This document shows, piece after piece, positions 53,601-64,000 of a stretch of 64,000 nt of DNA. Numbering within the stretch: position 1 is the first letter of the stretch; each line of letters begins with the position of its first letter. The DNA is from Canna indica (lineage: Eukaryota > Streptophyta > Magnoliopsida > Zingiberales > Cannaceae). The position numbers and the translations under genes were made by a program. Under the pieces are notes generated by a model. It did not search any database. It was not told the origin of the DNA and was given only the letters and a program-made list of their open reading frames with translations. Location: NCBI GenBank assembly GCA_034359265.1, contig CP136891.1, positions 42,090,001 through 42,154,000 on the forward strand, written 5' to 3'.

Positions 53601-56600
53601 CCAGAACATTCACTGTGATGGGAGAAGTTGTTAATCGAGTTATTTTTGACAGACTAAGGCAAGGAATTGGATGATTTTGCGAATAGAATCTTTAACGAAG
53701 CTGACTGATTGAACTTCGGGGTATCGGCTCGAAATGCCAAACAATCTGAGTCCCGAGCGAGTCCAGAACATTCACTGTGATGGGAGAAGTTGTTAATCGA
53801 GTTATTTTTGACAGACTAATGCAAAGAATTGGAAGTTTTTTTGATTAGAATCTTGAACGAAGCCGACTGACTGAACTTCGGGAGTTCGGGGTATCCGCTG
53901 GAAACGCCCAGCAATCTGAGTCCCGAGCGACTCCATAACATTCACTGTGATGGGAGAAGTTGTTAATCGAGTTATTTTTCGAACAGAATGCTGAACGAAG
54001 CCTACTAATTGAACTTTCGAGTATCGACTCGAAACGACCAGAAATCTGAGTCCCGGGCGACTCCAGAACATTCACTATGATGGAAGAAGTTGTTAATCGA
54101 GTTATTTTTCACAGACTAATGCAAAGAATTACAAGATTTTTCAAACAGAATCTTGAACGAAGCCGACTATTTGAACTTCGGGGTATCGGCTTGAAACGCC
54201 CAGCAATCTGAGTCCCGAGCGAATCCAGAACATTCACTGAGATGGGAGAAGTTGTTAATCGAGTTATTTTTGACAGACTAAGGCAAAGAATTGGAAGATT
54301 TTTCGAATAGAATTTTGAACGAAGCCGACTGATTGAACTTCGGGGTATCGGCCCGAAATGCCCAATAATCTGAGTCCCGAGCGAGTCCAGAACATTCACT
54401 GTGATGGGAGAAGTTGTTAATCGAGTTATTTTTGACAGACTAAGGCAAGGAATTGGATGATTTTGCGAATAGAATCTTTAACGAAGCTGACTGATTGAAC
54501 TTCGGGGTATCGGCTCGAAATGCCAAACAATCTGAGTCCCGAGCGAGTCCAGAACATTCACTGTGATGGGAGAAGTTGTTAATCGAGTTATTTTTGACAG
54601 ACTAATGCAAAGAATTGGAAGTTTTTTTGATTAGAATCTTGAACGAAGCCGACTGACTGAACTTCGGGAGTTCGGGGTATCCGCTGGAAACGCCCAGCAA
54701 TCTGAGTCCCGAGCGACTCCATAACATTCACTGTGATGGGAGAAGTTGTTAATCGAGTTATTTTTCGAACAGAATGCTGAACGAAGCCTACTAATTGAAC
54801 TTTCGAGTATCGACTCGAAACGACCAGAAATCTGAGTCCCGGGCGACTCCAGAACATTCACTATGATGGAAGAAGTTGTTAATCGAGTTATTTTTCACAG
54901 ACTAATGCAAAGAATTACAAGATTTTTCAAACAGAATCTTGAACGAAGCCGACTATTTGAACTTCGGGGTGTCGGCTCGAAACGCCCAGAAATCTGAGTC
55001 CCGAGCGACTCCAGAACATTCACTGAGATGGGAGAAGTTGTTAATCGAGTTATTTTTGACAGACTAATGCAAAGAATTGGAAGATTTTTCGAATAGAATT
55101 TTGAACGAAGCCGACTGATTGAACTTCGGGGTATCGGCCCGAAATGCCCAATAATCTGAGTCCCGAGCGAGTCCAGAACATTCACTGTGATGGGAGAAGT
55201 TGTTAATCGAGTTATTTTTGACAGACTAAGGCAAGGAATTGGATGATTTTGCGAATAGAATCTTTAACGAAGCTGACTGATTGAACTTCGGGGTATCGGC
55301 TCGAAATGCCAAACAATCTGAGTCCCGAGCGAGTCCAGAACATTCACTGTGATGGGAGAAGTTGTTAATCGAGTTATTTTTGACAGACTAATGCAAAGAA
55401 TTGGAAGTTTTTTTGATTAGAATCTTGAACGAAGCCGACTGACTGAACTTCGGGAGTTCGGGGTATCCGCTGGAAACGCCCAGCAATCTGAGTCCCGAGC
55501 GACTCCATAACATTCACTGTGATGGGAGAAGTTGTTAATCGAGTTATTTTTCGAACAGAATGCTGAACGAAGCCTACTAATTGAACTTTCGAGTATCGAC
55601 TCGAAACGACCAGAAATCTGAGTCCCGGGCGACTCCAGAACATTCACTATGATGGAAGAAGTTGTTAATCGAGTTATTTTTCACAGACTAATGCAAAGAA
55701 TTACAAGATTTTTCAAACAGAATCTTGAACGAAGCCGACTATTTGAACTTCGGGGTATCGGCTTGAAACGCCCAGCAATCTGAGTCCCGAGCGAATCCAG
55801 AACATTCACTGAGATGGGAGAAGTTGTTAATCGAGTTATTTTTGACAGACTAAGGCAAAGAATTGGAAGATTTTTCGAATAGAATTTTGAACGAAGCCGA
55901 CTGATTGAACTTCGGGGTATCGGCCCGAAATGCCCAATAATCTGAGTCCCGAGCGAGTCCAGAACATTCACTGTGATGGGAGAAGTTGTTAATCGAGTTA
56001 TTTTTGACAGACTAAGGCAAGGAATTGGATGATTTTGCGAATAGAATCTTTAACGAAGCTGACTGATTGAACTTCGGGGTATCGGCTCGAAATGCCAAAC
56101 AATCTGAGTCCCGAGCGAGTCCAGAACATTCACTGTGATGGGAGAAGTTGTTAATCGAGTTATTTTTGACAGACTAATGCAAAGAATTGGAAGTTTTTTT
56201 GATTAGAATCTTGAACGAAGCCGACTGACTGAACTTCGGGAGTTCGGGGTATCCGCTGGAAACGCCCAGCAATCTGAGTCCCGAGCGACTCCATAACATT
56301 CACTATGATGGGAGAAGTTGTTAATCGAGTTATTTTTCGAACAGAATGCTGAACGAAGCCTACTAATTGAACTTTCGAGTATCGACTCGAAACGACCAGA
56401 AATCTGAGTCCCGGGCGACTCCAGAACATTCACTATGATGGAAGAAGTTGTTAATCGAGTTATTTTTCACAGACTAATGCAAAGAATTACAAGATTTTTC
56501 AAACAGAATCTTGAACGAAGCCGACTATTTGAACTTCGGGGTATCGGCTTGAAACGCCCAGCAATCTGAGTCCCGAGCGAATCCAGAACATTCACTGAGA

Positions 56601-58439
56601 TGGGAGAAGTTGTTAATCGAGTTATTTTTGACAGACTAATGCAAAGAATTGGAAGATTTTTCGAATAGAATTTTGAACGAAGCCGACTGATTGAACTTCG
56701 GGGTATCGGCCCGAAATGCCCAATAATCTGAGTCCCGAGCGAGTCCAGAACATTCACTGTGATGGGAGAAGTTGTTAATCGAGTTATTTTTGACAGACTA
56801 AGGCAAGGAATTGGATGATTTTGCGAATAGAATCTTTAACGAAGCTGACTGATTGAACTTCGGGGTATCGGCTCGAAATGCCAAACAATCTGAGTCCCGA
56901 GCGAGTCCAGAACATTCACTGTGATGGGAGAAGTTGTTAATCGAGTTATTTTTGACAGACTAATGCAAAGAATTGGAAGTTTTTTTGATTAGAATCTTGA
57001 ACGAAGCCGACTGACTGAACTTCGGGAGTTCGGGGTATCCGCTGGAAACGCCCAGCAATCTGAGTCCCGAGCGACTCCATAACATTCACTGTGATGGGAG
57101 AAGTTGTTAATCGAGTTATTTTTCGAACAGAATGCTGAACGAAGCCTACTAATTGAACTTTCGAGTATCGACTCGAAACGACCAGAAATCTGAGTCCCGG
57201 GCGACTCCAGAACATTCACTATGATGGAAGAAGTTGTTAATCGAGTTATTTTTCACAGACTAATGCAAAGAATTACAAGATTTTTCAAACAGAATCTTGA
57301 ACGAAGCCGACTATTTGAACTTCGGGGTATCGGCTTGAAACGCCCAGCAATCTGAGTCCCGAGCGAATCCAGAACATTCACTGAGATGGGAGAAGTTGTT
57401 AATCGAGTTATTTTTGACAGACTAATGCAAAGAATTGGAAGATTTTTCGAATAGAATTTTGAACGAAGCCGACTGATTGAACTTCGGGGTATCGGCCCGA
57501 AATGCCCAATAATCTGAGTCCCGAGCGAGTCCAGAACATTCACTGTGATGGGAGAAGTTGTTAATCGAGTTATTTTTGACAGACTAAGGCAAGGAATTGG
57601 ATGATTTTGCGAATAGAATCTTTAACGAAGCTGACTGATTGAACTTCGGGGTATCGGCTCGAAATGCCAAACAATCTGAGTCCCGAGCGAGTCCAGAACA
57701 TTCACTGTGATGGGAGAAGTTGTTAATCGAGTTATTTTTGACAGACTAATGCAAAGAATTGGAAGTTTTTTTGATTAGAATCTTGAACGAAGCCGACTGA
57801 CTGAACTTCGGGAGTTCGGGGTATCCGCTGGAAACGCCCAGCAATCTGAGTCCCGAGCGACTCCATAACATTCACTGTGATGGGAGAAGTTGTTAATCGA
57901 GTTATTTTTCGAACAGAATGCTGAACGAAGCCTACTAATTGAACTTTCGAGTATCGACTCGAAACGACCAGAAATCTGAGTCCCGGGCGACTCCAGAACA
58001 TTCACTATGATGGAAGAAGTTGTTAATCGAGTTATTTTTCACAGACTAATGCAAAGAATTACAAGATTTTTCAAACAGAATCTTGAACGAAGCCGACTAT
58101 TTGAACTTCGGGGTATCGGCTTGAAACGCCCAGCAATCTGAGTCCCGAGCGAATCCAGAACATTCACTGAGATGGGAGAAGTTGTTAATCGAGTTATTTT
58201 TGACAGACTAATGCAAAGAATTGGAAGATTTTTCGAATAGAATTTTGAACGAAGCCGACTGATTGAACTTCGGGGTATCGGCCCGAAATGCCCAATAATC
58301 TGAGTCCCGAGCGAGTCCAGAACATTCACTGTGATGGGAGAAGTTGTTAATCGAGTTATTTTTGACAGACTAAGGCAAGGAATTGGATGATTTTGCGAAT
58401 AGAATCTTTAACGAAGCTGACTGATTGAACTTCGGGGTA

Positions 58440-60797
58440 TCGGCTCGAAATGCCAAACAATCTGAGTCCCGAGCGAGTCCAGAACATTCACTGTGATGGG
58501 AGAAGTTGTTAATCGAGTTATTTTTGACAGACTAATGCAAAGAATTGGATGTTTTTTTGATTAGAATCTTGAACGAAGCCGACTGACTGAACTTCGGGAG
58601 TTCGGGGTATCCGCTGGAAACGCCCAGCAATCTGAGTCCCGAGCGACTCCATAACATTCACTGTGATGGGAGAAGTTGTTAATCGAGTTATTTTTCGAAC
58701 AGAATGTTGAACGAAGCCTACTAATTGAACTTTCGAGTATCGACTCGAAACGACCAGAAATCTGAGTCCCGGGCGACTCCAGAACATTCACTATGATGGA
58801 AGAAGTTGTTAATCGAGTTATTTTTCACAGACTAATGCAAAGAATTACAAGATTTTTCAAACAGAATCTTGAACGAAGCCGACTATTTGAACTTCGGGGT
58901 ATCGGCTTGAAACGCCCAGCAATCTGAGTCCCGAGCGAATCCAGAACATTCACTGAGATGGGAGAAGTTGTTAATCGAGTTATTTTTGACAGACTAATGC
59001 AAAGAATTGGAAGATTTTTCGAATAGAATTTTGAACGAAGCCGACTGATTGAACTTCGGGGTATCGGCCCGAAATGCCCAATAATCTGAGTCCCGAGCGA
59101 GTCCAGAACATTCACTGTGATGGGAGAAGTTGTTAATCGAGTTATTTTTGACAGACTAAGGCAAGGAATTGGATGATTTTGCGAATAGAATCTTTAACGA
59201 AGCTGACTGATTGAACTTCGGGGTATCGGCTCGAAATGCCAAACAATCTGAGTCCCGAGCGAGTCCAGAACATTCACTGTGATGGGAGAAGTTGTTAATC
59301 GAGTTATTTTTGACAGACTAATGCAAAGAATTGGAAGTTTTTTTGATTAGAATCTTGAACGAAGCCGACTGACTGAACTTCGGGAGTTCGGGGTATCCGC
59401 TGGAAACGCCCAGCAATCTGAGTCCCGAGCGACTCCATAACATTCACTGTGATGGGAGAAGTTGTTAATCGAGTTATTTTTCGAACAGAATGCTGAACGA
59501 AGCATACTAATTGAACTTTCGAGTATCGACTCGAAACGACCAGAAATCTGAGTCCCGGGCGACTCCAGAACATTCACTATGATGGAAGAAGTTGTTAATC
59601 GAGTTATTTTTCACAGACTAATGCAAAGAATTACAAGATTTTTCAAACAGAATCTTGAACGAAGCCGACTATTTGAACTTCGGGGTATCGGCTTGAAACG
59701 CCCAGCAATCTGAGTCCCGAGCGAATCCAGAACATTCACTGAGATGGGAGAAGTTGTTAATCGAGTTATTTTTGACAGACTAATGCAAAGAATTGGAAGA
59801 TTTTTCGAATAGAATTTTGAACGAAGCCGACTGATTGAACTTCGGGGTATCGGCCCGAAATGCCCAATAATCTGAGTCCCGAGCGAGTCCAGAACATTCA
59901 CTGTGATGGGAGAAATTGTTAATCGAGTTATTTTTGACAGACTAAGGCAAGGAATTGGATGATTTTGCGAATAGAATCTTTAACGAAGCTGACTGATTGA
60001 ACTTCGGGGTATCGGCTCGAAATGCCAAACAATCTGAGTCCCGAGCGAGTCCAGAACATTCACTGTGATGGGAGAAGTTGTTAATCGAGTTATTTTTGAC
60101 AGACTAATGCAAAGAATTGGAAGTTTTTTTGATTAGAATCTTGAACGAAGCCGACTGACTGAACTTCGGGAGTTCGGGGTATCCGCTGGAAACGCCCAGC
60201 AATCTGAGTCCCGAGCGACTCCATAACATTCACTGTGATGGGAGAAGTTGTTAATCTTGTTATTTTTCGAACAGAATGCTGAACGAAGCCTACTAATTGA
60301 ACTTTCGAGTATCGACTCGAAACGACCAGAAATCTGAGTCCCGGGCGACTCCAGAACATTCACTATGATGGAAGAAGTTGTTAATCGAGTTATTTTTCAC
60401 AGACTAATGCAAAGAATTACAAGATTTTTCAAACAGAATCTTGAACGAAGCCGACTATTTGAACTTCGGGGTATCGGCTTGAAACGCCCAGCAATCTGAG
60501 TCCCGAGCGAATCCAGAACATTCACTGAGATGGGAGAAGTTGTTAATCGAGTTATTTTTGACAGACTAATGCAAAGAATTGGAAGATTTTTCGAATAGAA
60601 TTTTGAACGAAGCCGACTGATTGAACTTCGGGGTATCGGCCCGAAATGCCCAATAATCTGAGTCCCGAGCGAGTCCAGAACATTCACTGTGATGGGAGAA
60701 GTTGTTAATCGAGTTATTTTTGACAGACTAAGGCAAGGAATTGGATGATTTTGCGAATAGAATCTTTAACGAAGCTGACTGATTGAACTTCGGGGTA
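58440..60797. repeat. 2,358-bp (three-unit) duplication in the 786-bp array, copy 1 (approximate limits)
   Basis: Four private variants in this block recur exactly 2,358 bp later: GGATGTTTTT (T at 58550/60908), AGCATACTAA (59504/61862), AGAAATTGTT (59915/62273) and TTAATCTTGTTA (60257-60258/62615-62616). Only the span 58550-60258 is fixed by markers. Confidence 0.85.
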
Positions 60798-63155
60798 TCG
60801 GCTCGAAATGCCAAACAATCTGAGTCCCGAGCGAGTCCAGAACATTCACTGTGATGGGAGAAGTTGTTAATCGAGTTATTTTTGACAGACTAATGCAAAG
60901 AATTGGATGTTTTTTTGATTAGAATCTTGAACGAAGCCGACTGACTGAACTTCGGGAGTTCGGGGTATCCGCTGGAAACGCCCAGCAATCTGAGTCCCGA
61001 GCGACTCCATAACATTCACTGTGATGGGAGAAGTTGTTAATCGAGTTATTTTTCGAACAGAATGCTGAACGAAGCCTACTAATTGAACTTTCGAGTATCG
61101 ACTCGAAACGACCAGAAATCTGAGTCCCGGGCGACTCCAGAACATTCACTATGATGGAAGAAGTTGTTAATCGAGTTATTTTTCACAGACTAATGCAAAG
61201 AATTACAAGATTTTTCAAACAGAATCTTGAACGAAGCCGACTATTTGAACTTCGGGGTATCGGCTTGAAACGCCCAGCAATTTGAGTCCCGAGCGAATCC
61301 AGAACATTCACTGAGATGGGAGAAGTTGTTAATCGAGTTATTTTTGACAGACTAATGCAAAGAATTGGAAGATTTTTCGAATAGAATTTTGAACGAAGCC
61401 GACTGATTGAACTTCGGGGTATCGGCCCGAAATGCCCAATAATCTGAGTCCCGAGCGAGTCCAGAACATTCACTGTGATGGGAGAAGTTGTTAATCGAGT
61501 TATTTTTGACAGACTAAGGCAAGGAATTGGATGATTTTGCGAATAGAATCTTTAACGAAGCTGACTGATTGAACTTCGGGGTATCGGCTCGAAATGCCAA
61601 ACAATCTGAGTCCCGAGCGAGTCCAGAACATTCACTGTGATGGGAGAAGTTGTTAATCGAGTTATTTTTGACAGACTAATGCAAAGAATTGGAAGTTTTT
61701 TTGATTAGAATCTTGAACGAAGCCGACTGACTGAACTTCGGGAGTTCGGGGTATCCGCTGGAAACGCCCAGCAATCTGAGTCCCGAGCGACTCCATAACA
61801 TTCACTGTGATGGGAGAAGTTGTTAATCGAGTTATTTTTCGAACAGAATGCTGAACGAAGCATACTAATTGAACTTTCGAGTATCGACTCGAAACGACCA
61901 GAAATCTGAGTCCCGGGCGACTCCAGAACATTCACTATGATGGAAGAAGTTGTTAATCGAGTTATTTTTCACAGACTAATGCAAAGAATTACAAGATTTT
62001 TCAAACAGAATCTTGAACGAAGCCGACTATTTGAACTTCGGGGTATCGGCTTGAAACGCCCAGCAATCTGAGTCCCGAGCGAATCCAGAACATTCACTGA
62101 GATGGGAGAAGTTGTTAATCGAGTTATTTTTGACAGACTAATGCAAAGAATTGGAAGATTTTTCGAATAGAATTTTGAACGAAGCCGACTGATTGAACTT
62201 CGGGGTATCGGCCCGAAATGCCCAATAATCTGAGTCCCGAGCGAGTCCAGAACATTCACTGTGATGGGAGAAATTGTTAATCGAGTTATTTTTGACAGAC
62301 TAAGGCAAGGAATTGGATGATTTTGCGAATAGAATCTTTAACGAAGCTGACTGATTGAACTTCGGGGTATCGGCTCGAAATGCCAAACAATCTGAGTCCC
62401 GAGCGAGTCCAGAACATTCACTGTGATGGGAGAAGTTGTTAATCGAGTTATTTTTGACAGACTAATGCAAAGAATTGGAAGTTTTTTTGATTAGAATCTT
62501 GAACGAAGCCGACTGACTGAACTTCGGGAGTTCGGGGTATCCGCTGGAAACGCCCAGCAATCTGAGTCCCGAGCGACTCCATAACATTCACTGTGATGGG
62601 AGAAGTTGTTAATCTTGTTATTTTTCGAACAGAATGCTGAACGAAGCCTACTAATTGAACTTTCGAGTATCGACTCGAAACGACCAGAAATCTGAGTCCC
62701 GGGCGACTCCAGAACATTCACTATGATGGAAGAAGTTGTTAATCGAGTTATTTTTCACAGACTAATGCAAAGAATTACAAGATTTTTCAAACAGAATCTT
62801 GAACGAAGCCGACTATTTGAACTTCGGGGTATCGGCTTGAAACGCCCAGCAATCTGAGTCCCGAGCGAATCCAGAACATTCACTGAGATGGGAGAAGTTG
62901 TTAATCGAGTTATTTTTGACAGACTAATGCAAAGAATTGGAAGATTTTTCGAATAGAATTTTGAACGAAGCCGACTGATTGAACTTCGGGGTATCGGCCC
63001 GAAATGCCCAATAATCTGAGTCCCGAGCGAGTCCAGAACATTCACTGTGATGGGAGAAGTTGTTAATCGAGTTATTTTTGACAGACTAAGGCAAGGAATT
63101 GGATGATTTTGCGAATAGAATCTTTAACGAAGCTGACTGATTGAACTTCGGGGTA
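60798..63155. repeat. 2,358-bp (three-unit) duplication in the 786-bp array, copy 2 (approximate limits)
   Basis: Second copy with the same four markers at 60908, 61862, 62273 and 62615-62616. The copies differ at AGAATGTTGAAC in copy 1 (near 58707) against AGAATGCTGAAC here, and at CAATTTGAGTCCC here (near 61282) against CAATCTGAGTCCC in copy 1. Confidence 0.85.
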
Positions 63156-63241
63156 TCGGCTCGAAATGCCAAACAATCTGAGTCCCGAGCGAGTCCAGAA
63201 CATTCACTGTGATGGGAGAAGTTGTTAATCGAGTTATTTTT

Positions 63242-63411
63242 GACAGACTAATGCAAAGAATTGGAAGTTTTTTTGATTAGAATCTTGAACGAAGCCGACT
63301 GACTGAACTTCGGGAGTTCGGGGTATCCGCTGGAAACGCCCAGCAATCTGAGTCCCGAGCGACTCCATAACATTCACTGTGATGGGAGAAGTTGTTAATC
63401 GAGTTATTTTT
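63242..63411. repeat. Representative 170-bp monomer variant (8-bp tandem duplication)
   Basis: Differs from the 162-bp form by an extra 8 bp in GAACTTCGGGAGTTCGGGG, a tandem duplication of the TTCGGG segment. In the right part of the window this variant also carries GACTCCATAACATTC and is always followed by the 130-bp monomer. In the left part it lacks the ATAAC change and is followed by full-length monomers. Confidence 0.9.
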
Positions 63412-63541
63412 CGAACAGAATGCTGAACGAAGCCTACTAATTGAACTTTCGAGTATCGACTCGAAACGACCAGAAATCTGAGTCCCGGGCGACTCCAGAA
63501 CATTCACTATGATGGAAGAAGTTGTTAATCGAGTTATTTTT
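63412..63541. repeat. Representative 130-bp monomer variant (32-bp deletion)
   Basis: Starts CGAACAGAATGCTGAACG directly after the T run of the preceding box. It lacks the 32 bp that run from GACAGACTAATG to the TTTTT of ACACGCTTTTT in the full ACTACACGC monomer type. Both deletion ends lie at TTTTT, so the junction keeps one T run: a microhomology or slippage deletion. Confidence 0.9.
63447..63466. other. Representative perfect dyad inside the satellite monomer
   Basis: TTTCGAGT, spacer ATCG, then ACTCGAAA: an 8-bp perfect inverted repeat in the ACTACACGC and 130-bp monomer types. At the same place the GGCCCG type has TTCGGG/CCCGAA (6 bp, 7-bp spacer), and other types keep at least TTCG/CGAA. 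It could be a protein-binding or fold-back site; no function is demonstrated. Confidence 0.5.
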
Positions 63542-63703
63542 CACAGACTAATGCAAAGAATTACAAGATTTTTCAAACAGAATCTTGAACGAAGGCGACT
63601 ATTTGAACTTCGGGGTATCGGCTTGAAACGCCCAGCAATCTGAGTCCCGAGCGAATCCAGAACATTCACTGAGATGGGAGAAGTTGTTAATCGAGTTATT
63701 TTT

Positions 63704-63865
63704 GACAGACTAATGCAAAGAATTGGAAGATTTTTCGAATAGAATTTTGAACGAAGCCGACTGATTGAACTTCGGGGTATCGGCCCGAAATGCCCAATAA
63801 TCTGAGTCCCGAGCGAGTCCAGAACATTCACTGTGATGGGAGAAGTTGTTAATCGAGTTATTTTT
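63704..63865. repeat. Representative 162-bp satellite monomer
   Basis: One full monomer counted from GACAGACTAATGCAAAG to the end of the next GTTAATCGAGTTATTTTT box. It shows the parts common to all types: an A/T-rich segment with GATTTTTCGAATAGAATTTTG, the TTCGGG...CCCGAA dyad, the CTGAGTCCCGAGCG segment, and the near-invariant stretch from CAGAACATTCACTG to the T run. Its length, a multiple of three, keeps a minus-strand frame open across monomers; this is not evidence for coding. Confidence 0.9.
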
Positions 63866-64000
63866 GACAGACTAAGGCAAGGAATTGGATGATTTTGCGA
63901 ATAGAATCTTTAACGAAGCTGACTGATTGAACTTCGGGGTATCGGCTCGAAATGCCAAACAATCTGAGTCCCGAGCGAGTCCAGAACATTCACTGTGATG

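Larger units (their letters stand above)
52862..64000. repeat. Homogeneous 786-bp pentameric higher-order repeat array
   Basis: Fourteen complete units follow each other at exactly 786-bp spacing (landmarks 53059, 53845, 54631 and so on to 63277), with a partial fifteenth unit from 63866. Each unit is five monomers of 162, 170, 130, 162 and 162 bp; a clear example is 63080-63865. Units are nearly identical, with a few shared private variants that mark nested duplications. The array continues beyond the window. No gene is seen. Confidence 0.95.

Noticed and set aside
32679..63503. Minus-strand frames beginning MFWSRPGLRF and overlapping MNVLES frames in another phase
   Set aside because: They arise from the frame shifts made by the 8-bp gain and the 32-bp loss in adjacent monomers. 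They are identical in every 786-bp unit and overlap each other, so they are by-products.
193..63831. Dozens of minus-strand open frames of 73-189 residues beginning MNVLES or MNVLDS
   Set aside because: They are the satellite monomer translated. The 162-bp length is a multiple of three, so a 54-residue block repeats. Starts and stops shift with single base changes, no domain is visible, and the frames break at every 170- or 130-bp monomer.
1..64000. CRISPR array
   Set aside because: Whole monomers repeat with no unique spacers between short repeats, and no cas genes are present.

Overview
The window is almost entirely tandem satellite DNA of a eukaryote, very probably a flowering plant. The basic monomer is 162 bp. 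By arithmetic about 390 monomers fill 1-39,788 and 40,838-64,000. The plant assignment rests on the single non-satellite insert, a LINE fragment whose protein has the zf-RVT zinc-binding domain and WRERNxRIF tail typical of plant L1-type non-LTR retrotransposons, and on the monomer length, which lies in the usual range of plant centromeric and heterochromatic satellites. I cannot name the species or the satellite family from sequence alone.

Layout: (1) 1 to about 10.4 kb is an irregular multimeric array with 972-bp (6-mer) and 1,304-bp (8-mer) higher-order periods. It overlaps a 3,579-bp (22-monomer) duplication reaching about 14 kb. (2) About 10.8-28.7 kb is a tandem duplication of an 8,956-bp (55-monomer) block, with only one base difference noticed in the stretches compared. 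(3) About 28.7-39.8 kb is irregular again and holds the first 170+130-bp length-variant pair (32,687-32,986). (4) 39,789-40,837 is a 1,049-bp 5'-truncated LINE on the minus strand, bounded by a 17-bp target site duplication. At its 5' end sits a tRNA-like sequence in the opposite orientation. (5) 40,838-52,861 is a composite of 2,082-bp (13-mer) and 786-bp (5-mer) higher-order units. (6) 52,862-64,000 is a homogeneous array of 14 full 786-bp pentamers (162+170+130+162+162), with nested 1,572-bp and 2,358-bp duplications.

No host protein-coding gene is supported. Because 162 is divisible by three, one minus-strand frame repeats the same 54 residues (beginning MNVLESLGTQ) monomer after monomer. 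The many short open frames in the array are by-products of this. The only real coding remnant is the LINE ORF2 C-terminus. The biology of interest is the evolution of the array (unequal exchange at several scales, microhomology deletion, conversion tracts) and the unusual LINE/tRNA-like chimera.
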